A stretch of 64,000 bases of DNA from Actinokineospora auranticolor. GTDB lineage: Bacteria > Actinomycetota > Actinomycetes > Mycobacteriales > Pseudonocardiaceae. The notes below the pieces were generated by a model. The model worked only from the letters and a program-made list of their open reading frames with translations, made no database searches and had not been told where the DNA came from. The position numbers and the translations under genes were made by a program. Positions 1 through 7,201 of the stretch are shown one piece after another. Numbering within the stretch: the stretch's first letter is position 1; each line of letters opens with the position of its first letter. Where the stretch lies: positions 124,001 through 188,000 of the forward strand of contig NZ_PTIX01000008.1 in the NCBI RefSeq assembly GCF_002934265.1. The letters run 5' to 3'.

Positions 1-1397
1 ACCAGGCCCGCGAGGTCGAGCACCGGCGCGTCGGGGTCGATGTCGACGGCCTCGGCCAACCAGGTGCCGGGCACGATGTCGAGGTCCGCCCCCGACCGCA
101 GCACCGAGGTCAACGGGAAGCGGCCGGGGCCGAGTCGCCGGGCGAGTGCCCGGTTGGTCAGCCGGGTGGTCAGCTCCGCCTCGTGGGCGAGCAGGTCGAG
201 CACCGGGGCGACGGCGGTGGTGAGGTCGGCGGCCAGCTCGCCCCGCAGGCTCATCTCGACGGTGCCGACCGCGGCCTCGTGCACGATGACGCGGTCGTTG
301 TAGAACCGGCTCGTCGACGCCGGGCCCGCCGTCGGCGGGACGACCGCCTGGATCTCGTCCTGGATGCCGCGCTTGCGGTCGGGGTCGGCGTCGGGGTAGT
401 CGGCGAGCAGCGCGAGGACCCGGTCCACCAGGTCCAGCACCGGTCCGTCCACCCGCGACCGGAGCCAGCGCAGCGGGTCGACCTCGGTGGCGGGCGCGGC
501 GAGGTCGTGCGTCAGCCTGCCCGCGGCGACCGCGGCCCGGAACTCGGCGACCACCCGGTCGAGGTCGAGCCCCAACCGCCGCGCCAGTTCGGCCACGGTG
601 GCCTCCCCGTCGACCGCGTCGATCAGCGCCGAGCGCGGGTCGCTGACCCGGACCGGGCGCAGCGCGGTCTTGCGGCGCGGCACCAGCCCGCCGACGCGCT
701 CGTCGTCGGCGAGGACTGCGGCCGCGATCGCGTCGTGCACCCTGGCCGCGACGTGGGCCTGCCGGGCCGGGATGGCCCGGTGCCCCGACCAGGTCCACGT
801 GGACGGACCGGGGACCTCCGGGGACACCGTGGCGTAGTTGATGGGACCGAAGAAGCTCATCGTCTCGCTCTTCGTCGCCAGCCGTTGCGCGTAGGAGGCG
901 ATTTGCCTGCGCAGCCGAGAGCCCTTCGCGCCCCGGCCGAGGTCGCGGTACACCGACGGCGACGAGCACACCACCGCGTCCCCGAACCTGGGGTCGAGCC
1001 GGATCCGGTCGATCTCGGCGTCGACCCGGTCCCGGTCGGCCTGGTTCGCGAGTTCCGCGCGTTCGGTCAGCGCCGCGAGATGCTCGGTCAGCCGGTTCCA
1101 CTCCTGCCGCCACGCCTCGTCGATCGCCTCGGACGGCGGCAGGGGGCGCAGGTTGCGCACCTTGCTCTTGAGCCCCCTCGACAGGTTTCCGACCGGGCGC
1201 AGGGTCGCGCCGTGGGCGTGGGCCGACCGCGTGACCTCCAGGATCTCCCCGAGCACCTCGGCGCACGCGTGGTGCGCGAGCCCTTCGACGAGCTGCCAGG
1301 GGAATCCCGCGCTGCGCAGGACCAGCACCGGGAGCAGGCGCCACGGCACCTCGGCCACCGACTTCGGACCGCCGGGGGTCCATGCCTGTTCGGTCAT
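1..1397 (-). CDS. LanB-type (lantibiotic dehydratase N-terminal family) protein, 3' end cut by window
   Basis: About 465 residues are visible, starting at the ATG at 1397; the C-terminus lies left of the window. Around residue 177 it has the LanB-type segment KSETMSFFGP, matching KNETTSFFGP in the gene upstream, so the two are paralogues. Family members transfer aminoacyl groups from tRNA: classical LanB glutamylates Ser/Thr of a precursor, while PEARL relatives add an amino acid to a peptide C-terminus. The start overlaps the upstream stop as ATGA (1394-1397), and AAGGA lies just before it, so translation is coupled. Because the precursor of this operon lacks core Ser/Thr/Cys, I favour the PEARL role, but that is inference. 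Whether an elimination domain follows cannot be seen. Confidence 0.85.
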   Translation of the reverse strand, partial: MTEQAWTPGGPKSVAEVPWRLLPVLVLRSAGFPWQLVEGLAHHACAEVLGEILEVTRSAHAHGATLRPVGNLSRGLKSKVRNLRPLPPSEAIDEAWRQEWNRLTEHLAALTERAELANQADRDRVDAEIDRIRLDPRFGDAVVCSSPSVYRDLGRGAKGSRLRRQIASYAQRLATKSETMSFFGPINYATVSPEVPGPSTWTWSGHRAIPARQAHVAARVHDAIAAAVLADDERVGGLVPRRKTALRPVRVSDPRSALIDAVDGEATVAELARRLGLDLDRVVAEFRAAVAAGRLTHDLAAPATEVDPLRWLRSRVDGPVLDLVDRVLALLADYPDADPDRKRGIQDEIQAVVPPTAGPASTSRFYNDRVIVHEAAVGTVEMSLRGELAADLTTAVAPVLDLLAHEAELTTRLTNRALARRLGPGRFPLTSVLRSGADLDIVPGTWLAEAVDIDPDAPVLDLAGL

Positions 1398-3784
1398 CGT
1401 GTCCTTCTCATCGCGAGCCGGAACTCCGAGGTGGTCGGCTCGCCGTCGCGGCGCAGCCACAGGCGGTCCGGGGCCGGGCGCATCTCCGCGACCGACACCG
1501 TCCCCGCCGTCGACGCCGCCACCAGCGCGACCACGGCGTCCACCGCCAGCGGGTTGTCCAGGTCGACCCCGACCGGCTTCGGTTCGTCGGCGACGTGCAC
1601 GAAGCAGAACCGGGGCACGCCATGGCGGACCCGCAGCCGCTGCACCGCCCGGACCGTGGCGTCGGTGTCCCGGACCCGGTCCATGGCCAGGTCGGCCCGG
1701 TCGAACCACCACCTGGCCCGCTGCACCAGCACGTCGCCCACCACGATCCGGGGGGCGAGGTCGCCGAAGCGCACCATCGGCAGCGACGGCGCGGGGGCGG
1801 CGAACGCCCGCAGGTGCACGTGGTCGTCCTCGCCCGCGTAGAGCACCAGGTCCCCGGTGCCCGCGCGCAGGCGCACCCGGTCGCCGTCGGCGACCACCTC
1901 CACCTCGGTCAGCGCGACGGCGCGGTCCCGCTGGTCGGTGGCGTGCGCGGTGATCTCCACGAACCGGCCGGGGAACCAGTCGGCCACCAGCCCCTTGTGC
2001 CGCCTGCGCCGGATGACGGTGGCCAGCCGGTCGGCCCCGCCCCACGGCCGCAGGTCGTCGGTGAACCCGGCCAGCAGCGTCTGCTGGTCGGGGTGGAAGA
2101 GCCCCTGGGAGCCCCAGGCGTACACGTACGGGTGCAGCTCGCCGAGCACGAGGGTGTCGACGCCGTCCGGCCCCCGTTCGAGCATGAGGTCCGGGCTGGC
2201 GAACGCGGGGGCCGCCCCGGGCGGTCCGCCGAGCGCGGCCAGCGCGGCGGGGTCGAGCACCGCCTCGTCCCCGTCGAGCGCGGCGCGGACCAGGTCGGTG
2301 TAGCGGGCCGCGAGTTCCCTGGCCGGTTCGGTGAGTGCCGCTGGCTCGCCGTGGGCGACGGCCTCGCCGACCCTGGCGATCAACTCGTCGTAGGGCATGC
2401 GGTCGACCCCGGCCGCGCGCAGGACACCGAGGCAGAACCCGTTGGCGGCGTCCCGGTTGCGCGTGCCGAAGGCCGTGGCCAGGTCGAGCACCGGGGCCAG
2501 CCCCCGCTGCCAGTGGTCGGCGACGTCGCCGCCGACCAGCACCGGCGACTGGTCCCCGGCGGCGTCGAGGGACACCACGGTGCGGTCCGCGTACATGCGC
2601 CCGCCCGCGCGCCGCGCGTCGACCTCGGTGATCTCGGTGAACCGCTGTTCCACCGCGTCGAGCGCCTTGGCCCGCTGGCGGTGGTCGGTGGCGGCGGCGA
2701 AGTCGTCGGCCAGGTCCCGCAACTCCCCGAGCACCCGGGGCCACCGGGTGTCGGGCAGCCACCGGGTGGCCCAGTCGACGAGCCAGTCCAACGGGGCCGG
2801 GGTGGTCGACGGCGGCTCCGGCCACAGCCGCACCGCGCCCACCTGGCGCAGCCGCCGCAGCGCCCCGACCACCTCCGGCACCGGCCGGTCGAGGAGGCTG
2901 GCGAGGTCGAGGACCCGGCGTTCGCCGTCGATGGCCGCGACGAGGTCGCCCTGCCACCCGGGCAGGCGCACGGCCCGGCCGTCCGGCAACCGGATCGACC
3001 CGGCCGCGCGCCCGCAGGCGGGGATCCAGCCCACCGGCAGCCGGTCGACCACCGACGGGTCGGCGCCGATGGCGGCGGCCAACTCGCACACCGCCCAGAA
3101 AGCGACCGTCGCCGACAGCGCGACCACACCGGACCCGGTCGCCGGTCCCAGCTCGATGCCCGACGCGGCCGGGTCGACCCGGCCGTGCACGAGCGGCCCG
3201 AAGAAGCTGGTGGTCTCGTTCTTCGCGCCCAACCGCTGCGCGTAGAGGTAGACCCGCCGGTAGAACGCCCGGTCCTTGGCCCGGTCACCCGGGGCGCCCG
3301 AGGTCGCGGCGAACCGGAGCACCTCGTCGTGGAACGACGGGGAGAGCTGGAGCACCGCGTCCAGCACCCGGTCGTCGGCGAGCACCGCGCGCACCCTGGC
3401 CGACCGCCCGTGCCGCTCGGCCGCGAGCACCTCGCCCAGCCGCTCCTCGGCGGCGAGGCGGTCGGCCAGGGTCCGGCGGTAGCGGGCGATCGGCTCGGCC
3501 AGCTCGGCGACGGTGAGCCCGCCGAGGTCGGCGCCCCGGCCCGCTTTCGCCCGGAGCTTGGACAACGCGCGGAGCTGGTCGCGGTCCCTGGTGCGCCCGA
3601 CCAGCTCCGCGGTGCCTGCCAGCAGGTCCGCGCGCGCCCGGTCCGCCGCCAGCAGCGGCTCCCGGTAGCGGGACAACGCCTCCGCCGTCGCCGGGTCGGC
3701 GAGCGCGGCGACCATCGACACCCCGAAACCCGCGCGGCGCAACAGGACTCCGGGGTAGAGCAGCCAGCCTGGGTGGTCGCTCAT
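1394..3784 (-). CDS. LanB-type protein without elimination domain (small LanB/PEARL-like), 796 aa
   Basis: The whole protein reads as the lantibiotic dehydratase N-terminal (tRNA-dependent aminoacyl transfer) fold, with the motif KNETTSFFGPLVHGRVDP near residue 191. Full-length LanB dehydratases are about 1000 residues and end in an elimination domain. This one is 796 aa and I see no such domain, as in split LanBs and PEARL ligases. Start is the ATG at 3784, which gives MSDHPG, 4 bp after the TPR gene stop; longer in-frame starts would run into that gene. Its stop overlaps the next LanB start. Two adjacent LanB paralogues recall PEARL pathways such as ammosamide, which use several LanB homologues (recalled, not checked). 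The amino acid and acceptor are unknown. Confidence 0.88.
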   Translation of the reverse strand: MSDHPGWLLYPGVLLRRAGFGVSMVAALADPATAEALSRYREPLLAADRARADLLAGTAELVGRTRDRDQLRALSKLRAKAGRGADLGGLTVAELAEPIARYRRTLADRLAAEERLGEVLAAERHGRSARVRAVLADDRVLDAVLQLSPSFHDEVLRFAATSGAPGDRAKDRAFYRRVYLYAQRLGAKNETTSFFGPLVHGRVDPAASGIELGPATGSGVVALSATVAFWAVCELAAAIGADPSVVDRLPVGWIPACGRAAGSIRLPDGRAVRLPGWQGDLVAAIDGERRVLDLASLLDRPVPEVVGALRRLRQVGAVRLWPEPPSTTPAPLDWLVDWATRWLPDTRWPRVLGELRDLADDFAAATDHRQRAKALDAVEQRFTEITEVDARRAGGRMYADRTVVSLDAAGDQSPVLVGGDVADHWQRGLAPVLDLATAFGTRNRDAANGFCLGVLRAAGVDRMPYDELIARVGEAVAHGEPAALTEPARELAARYTDLVRAALDGDEAVLDPAALAALGGPPGAAPAFASPDLMLERGPDGVDTLVLGELHPYVYAWGSQGLFHPDQQTLLAGFTDDLRPWGGADRLATVIRRRRHKGLVADWFPGRFVEITAHATDQRDRAVALTEVEVVADGDRVRLRAGTGDLVLYAGEDDHVHLRAFAAPAPSLPMVRFGDLAPRIVVGDVLVQRARWWFDRADLAMDRVRDTDATVRAVQRLRVRHGVPRFCFVHVADEPKPVGVDLDNPLAVDAVVALVAASTAGTVSVAEMRPAPDRLWLRRDGEPTTSEFRLAMRRTR

Positions 3785-3788
3785 GGGC

Positions 3789-5591
3789 TCAGTCCTGGAA
3801 GTTGATCTGGTCGAACGGCCGGTTGAGCTTGGTGCGCGGGACGGGCAGCAGGTCGAGCACGGCACTGCCCGCGGCGACCGCCCCGGCGAGCGCCGCGGCC
3901 CGGTCCGGGTGGGTGGTGCTCAGCGCCGCGGTCTCCGCGACCCCGGTCTCCCGCCCGGTGACCGCGCCGGTGCCCGCCAGGGCGAGCGCGATCCGGTACG
4001 GGTCGCCGACCCGCCGCGCGGCGGCCTCGGCCAGCTCGAAGTGCTCGCCCGCGACCGCGGTCGCGCCCTGGCGGGCGTGCCAGGTGCCCAGCTCCAGGCG
4101 GACCTCGCACTCGTGGAAGTCGTCGGTGAGGGCGGCGGCACCGGCCAGCGTGTTGTCGAGGTCGGCGAGCGCGCCCGCGGTGTCACCGAGCCGCAGCCGC
4201 AGCCCGCCCGCCCGGTACGAGTGGTGCTTGCCGAACCCGGCGTTGGCCGATCCGGTGGCCTGCTTGAACTTCTCCCACGTCGCCAGCGCGGAGTCGGTCT
4301 TGTCGGCCTTCTCCTGGAGCACGGAGATGTTGGAGTAGAGGTTGATCCGCAGGTGCGCCGAGCTCGCGTCGGTGAGACCGTCGAGACAGGCCAGTGCCTG
4401 CTTCTCGTGCTCGAAGGCGGCGACCAGCCTGCGTTCGGCGAACAGCGTCAGGCCGCGCAGGTTGTGCAGCCAGCCGCGTTCCCGGCGGACGCTGTCCGGC
4501 TCGCCGTCGGTGGCCCGCACCGCGGCGAACCCCTGGTCCAGCTCGGCGACGGCCTCGGCGAGGCGGAGCTTGCGCTTGGACAGGGTCAGCGCGGTGTACA
4601 GGTGGGACTGGGCGAGCAGCTCGGGCGAGAGCCCGGGGGCGTCGGCCCGCATGGCGCGGAAGTAGCCGAGCGCGGCGTCCTGGTCGCCGCGGAACCCGGC
4701 CTGGATGCCGAGCACCTTGAGCAGGAACGCGCGCAGGTCGTCGACCCCGCGCAGCACGACGGTCTCGAACTCGATGGCCTCGGCGAGGCCGTCCGCGGTC
4801 CGGGACCGGGCCAGCACCTCCGGGACGGCGGCGTCCGGCAGCCCGCGCAGCAGCCCGACCGCGGCCTTGGCGACGATCGCCATCCCCTCCCAATTGGCGG
4901 AGAAGAACGCGCACCTGGCGTAGGCCAGCGCCGCGGCGAGCCGGTCGACCCTGGCGGTGTCGGGGTCGGTCGCCACGAAGTACAGCTCGCCCTCGCGGGA
5001 CGCGGGCGGGAACGCGGTGTCCGGCAGGCCCGCGAGGTCGAACTCGAGGTCGTCGACCCCGACCGGGACACCCGCCCGGCGCAGGCAGCGGGCCCGCTCG
5101 TGCCGGTAGTCGGCGTGCGGCCCGGCCGGGATCCGGATCTTGCGCGGGTCGACCAGACCGAGTCGGGCACCCGGGGTGACACCGGCCCGCTCCACGGCGA
5201 GCATGACCCCGCGCAAGGAGGAGAGGTCGGTCCCGCCCGCGCCGCGGAGCAGGACGGGACGGTCGAGCTCGACCGACGCCGCGCACAGCGCCGTCGCCGC
5301 GACCGACAGGACGCGGTAGACCTGCTCGCTCTCCCGGTGCAGCCGCCGTTCGGACGCGGCCAGCGCGATGTCGTCCAGCACCGGGGCGTCCGGGCACTCG
5401 CCGGGGAACAGCTGGGCCCACTCGGCCCCGTGGCGGGCCGGGAGGTCACCGAAGGTCGCTCCCTCGGCGCGCAGCGCCGACAGCGCGTAGCGCAGGCCGG
5501 TGTAGGAGGCGGCCGGGCCGTAGTCGAGGTCGAGTTCGACGGCACCCGACCCGAGGGACACCCCCCGGTCGGGCTGGAGGGAGACGGTCAT
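3789..5591 (-). CDS. TPR-like helical-repeat protein of a LanB operon, 600 aa
   Basis: From about residue 290 to 560 the protein is a run of paired amphipathic helices typical of TPR solenoids, for example LAQSHLYTALTLSKRKLRLA, LHNLRGLTLFAERRLVAAFE and ATWEKFKQ. The N-terminal 280 residues match no family I recognise; they contain several Cys but no clear catalytic motif. There is no signal peptide or membrane segment, so it should be cytosolic. The ATG at 5591 overlaps the stop of the precursor peptide as ATGA (5588-5591), which sets the start and couples translation of the two. Position between the peptide and the LanB pair suggests a scaffold or leader-binding role in peptide modification. 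That role is inference; no biochemical function is assigned. Confidence 0.85.
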   Translation of the reverse strand: MTVSLQPDRGVSLGSGAVELDLDYGPAASYTGLRYALSALRAEGATFGDLPARHGAEWAQLFPGECPDAPVLDDIALAASERRLHRESEQVYRVLSVAATALCAASVELDRPVLLRGAGGTDLSSLRGVMLAVERAGVTPGARLGLVDPRKIRIPAGPHADYRHERARCLRRAGVPVGVDDLEFDLAGLPDTAFPPASREGELYFVATDPDTARVDRLAAALAYARCAFFSANWEGMAIVAKAAVGLLRGLPDAAVPEVLARSRTADGLAEAIEFETVVLRGVDDLRAFLLKVLGIQAGFRGDQDAALGYFRAMRADAPGLSPELLAQSHLYTALTLSKRKLRLAEAVAELDQGFAAVRATDGEPDSVRRERGWLHNLRGLTLFAERRLVAAFEHEKQALACLDGLTDASSAHLRINLYSNISVLQEKADKTDSALATWEKFKQATGSANAGFGKHHSYRAGGLRLRLGDTAGALADLDNTLAGAAALTDDFHECEVRLELGTWHARQGATAVAGEHFELAEAAARRVGDPYRIALALAGTGAVTGRETGVAETAALSTTHPDRAAALAGAVAAGSAVLDLLPVPRTKLNRPFDQINFQD

Positions 5592-5839
5592 CGGCGGGGG
5601 CCGATCCACGCGAGAGCAAGTGGGGCGATCTTGTTCTCGACCTCGTCGAGGTCGAAGTCGACATCGTCGAGGTCGTCCAAGTCCTCCAGTTCGGCCGCCT
5701 CGGCCGCCTCGCTGCCCGCGGGCTCGGCCGCCTGCTCCGGGGCGGTGGCCAGCACACCGAGGTCGGGGCCGGGCGCACCCCCGTCCGGCTGGTCGGCGCT
5801 GTGCTCCGGGGCCCCGGGTGAGGTCTGTTGCTCGGACAT
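5588..5839 (-). CDS. Acidic precursor/scaffold peptide with FxLD-like leader, 83 aa
   Basis: The peptide is rich in Ala, Pro, Glu and Asp, then has a strongly acidic stretch (residues 51-67) carrying FDLD at 62-65, and ends ENKIAPLALAWIGPRR. FxLD motifs mark leaders of a group of actinobacterial class I lanthipeptide-like precursors. Here, however, the last 40 residues contain no Ser, Thr or Cys, and the whole peptide has no Cys, so dehydration and lanthionine formation are excluded. A GGGAG ribosome site lies about 5 nt before the ATG at 5839. An upstream in-frame ATG exists but has no such site. It is first in the operon with the TPR protein and two LanBs. I infer a scaffold peptide for C-terminal aminoacylation (PEARL chemistry); the Trp-containing tail is the expected working end. 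Confidence 0.8.
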   Translation of the reverse strand: MSEQQTSPGAPEHSADQPDGGAPGPDLGVLATAPEQAAEPAGSEAAEAAELEDLDDLDDVDFDLDEVENKIAPLALAWIGPRR

Positions 5840-5855
5840 GACGGCTCCCGTCCGT

Positions 5856-5919
5856 GTCGGCGAAATACAAGAAGTCCACAAAGGCGCGCAGGCAATGGGG
5901 TGCAGTTGGAGAAATACAA
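5856..5919. promoter_or_regulatory. Two direct repeats upstream of the precursor peptide gene
   Basis: Copies of GTYGGMGAAATACAA lie at 5856-5870 and 5905-5919, matching at 13 of 15 bases, 49 bp apart. The distal copy is also flanked by a 5-bp inverted repeat (AGTTG 5904-5908, CAACT 5917-5921). They lie 17-80 bp before the precursor ATG, where an activator or repressor of this operon would bind. Regulator and function are unknown. Confidence 0.45.
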
Positions 5920-6053
5920 CTAATCGATGATGGGCATCCAGAAGCTCCCCTGGGTGCAGCATATGGAGCCACCTCTCGGGCCGTCAAGCAAACTGCCGCT
6001 CGGCAACCGCGAATGCCTGGGTGAGGAACTGCTCCCGAACGGCGTTATCTTTG

Positions 6054-6068
6054 GCCGATGTGATCGGC
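6054..6068. promoter_or_regulatory. Perfect 15-bp palindrome, possible operator
   Basis: GCCGATGTGATCGGC has perfect 6-bp arms around GTG. It lies about 215 bp upstream of the LanB-operon start, in AT-richer DNA. It could bind a dimeric regulator; nothing in the window identifies which. Confidence 0.35.
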
Positions 6069-6383
6069 TGCCCGAAAGGGAACCAACATTGCCCGCATCG
6101 ACCGATGATTCTCTGGTATTACGGCCATTTCATCCGGACACTCGCGCCTATTTCCGCCCAAAGTCGATCATCGGCTCAGCGGATTCCGGCGGACAGACCA
6201 AGCCGCGATCGGCCGAACCGAGTAGCGCGCCACTTGAGGCGAATCAAGCACAATCGGAACGAGCGAGCCAGGGTCGAACGTCCCGAAACGGCCCGTTGTG
6301 TGCTGGGAACCGGGTCGTGCGGCGCGCGAATCGGTCAATTGCCAGCGGTGTCAACGGCCGTGCGAAGCGGCCCTGTACGCAGG

Positions 6384-6413
6384 TCGACGAATTAAGCGAT
6401 CGACGAATTAAGC
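6384..6413. repeat. Tandem direct repeat, two 14-bp units at 16-bp spacing
   Basis: TCGACGAATTAAGC occurs at 6384-6397 and again at 6400-6413, identical and separated by 2 bp. The AT-rich unit stands out in this genome. A 16-bp period could hold two regulator subunits on nearly the same helix face, or it may be a slippage duplication. Confidence 0.6.
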
Positions 6414-6683
6414 TGCCTTGATTAAAAGGCTGGGATGTACCGAGTCGGCGGATCGTCAGAAGATTTCCATGCGCAGCCGATGGTAGACAAAAAGAAACAA
6501 CGCCCTGTTTTGCCCCGTATAGCCGGTCTCATGTGGTGCGGTTGTCGAGCAGGCGGGCGCGAGCGCGATGTGGCGGTGCGGTGAAGTCGAAATGATTATC
6601 GCGGCGCCGCCCCCGGCGTACGCGCAGGTGGAAACAACGCCGGTGTGGATCGCGACGCCCGCTCGATCAATCCGCTCGACCAA

Positions 6684-7112
6684 TCAGCGGCGGAATGGGA
6701 TGCGTTCTTGGTCCGGGCGATCGGACCCGGAGCGGTCGGCGAGCCCCTGTTCCGCCCGGATCGCCGCGGCGGCGACCACGGCCGCCGACCAGTCCAGCAG
6801 CTCCCGCTCACCGAGCCGGTCGAGCACCGCGTGCTGGATCCGCTTCCACAACCCCGCCTTGGTCCACGCGGCGAACCGGCGGTGCGCGGTCGGCACGCTG
6901 ACCCCGAACCGCGTCGGCAACTCCCGCCACCCGCACCCGCTGGTCAGCACGTACACGACGGCCGTGAACACCACCCGGTCGTTCAACCCCGCCGTCCCCC
7001 CACCCTGGGGGCGCGCGGCGAACCCCGGGACCAACGGCTCGACCAACTCCCACAACGCGTCCGGCACCAACCGCGCCGACAAGGCATCGACCACGACACC
7101 GATCACCCCCAA
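6684..7112 (-). pseudogene. IS5-family transposase remnant (N-terminal part only)
   Basis: Residues 10-120 are the recognisable N-terminal domain of IS5-type transposases, with WELVEPLVPGF, LTSGCGWRELP and the conserved DWS(A/R)AVV block near the end. After about residue 120 (near 6750) the similarity stops, the frame ends in an unrelated RIPFRR tail, and the catalytic DDE half is absent in all frames. It could be the OrfA of a two-ORF element that has lost OrfB, but either way it is not functional. I could not identify terminal inverted repeats. It sits between the LanB operon and the MFS gene and probably marks an old insertion or deletion boundary. Confidence 0.75.
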
Positions 7113-7201
7113 CCAGGATCAGCCACACGAGACGGGGGCCGGGCGGCCACACCCCGCCACGGCCCCACGCCACTTACACGGCCCCAGAGTGCGGGCGGTT
7201 G

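Larger units (their letters stand above)
5840..6683. other. Gene-free AT-richer intergenic region (844 bp)
   Basis: I see no convincing gene here. Open frames exist on both strands (for example 5927-6421 plus and 6456-6683 minus), but they have irregular third-position GC, no ribosome site and no family resemblance. The stretch is visibly less GC-rich than its surroundings. It carries the promoter side of the LanB operon, a perfect palindrome at 6054-6068 and a tandem repeat at 6384-6413, so it is probably regulatory or a scar beside the IS remnant. Confidence 0.6.

Noticed and set aside
183-1841. Plus-strand frame over the LanB genes
   Set aside because: Low-complexity Arg/Val/Gly translation with no motifs; it is antisense to two recognisable LanB proteins joined by an ATGA overlap.
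5588-5839. Reading the small peptide as a normal class I lanthipeptide precursor because of the FxLD motif and LanB neighbours
   Set aside because: No Ser, Thr or Cys in the last 40 residues, no Cys in the peptide and no LanC in view, so dehydration and cyclisation have no substrate.
5927-6421. 164-codon plus-strand frame in the intergenic gap
   Set aside because: Third-position GC is irregular, no ribosome site precedes it, and the sequence resembles no family; it also spans the repeats.
6456-6683. 75-codon minus-strand frame beside the IS remnant
   Set aside because: Not similar to the missing transposase half, and its composition is unlike neighbouring genes.
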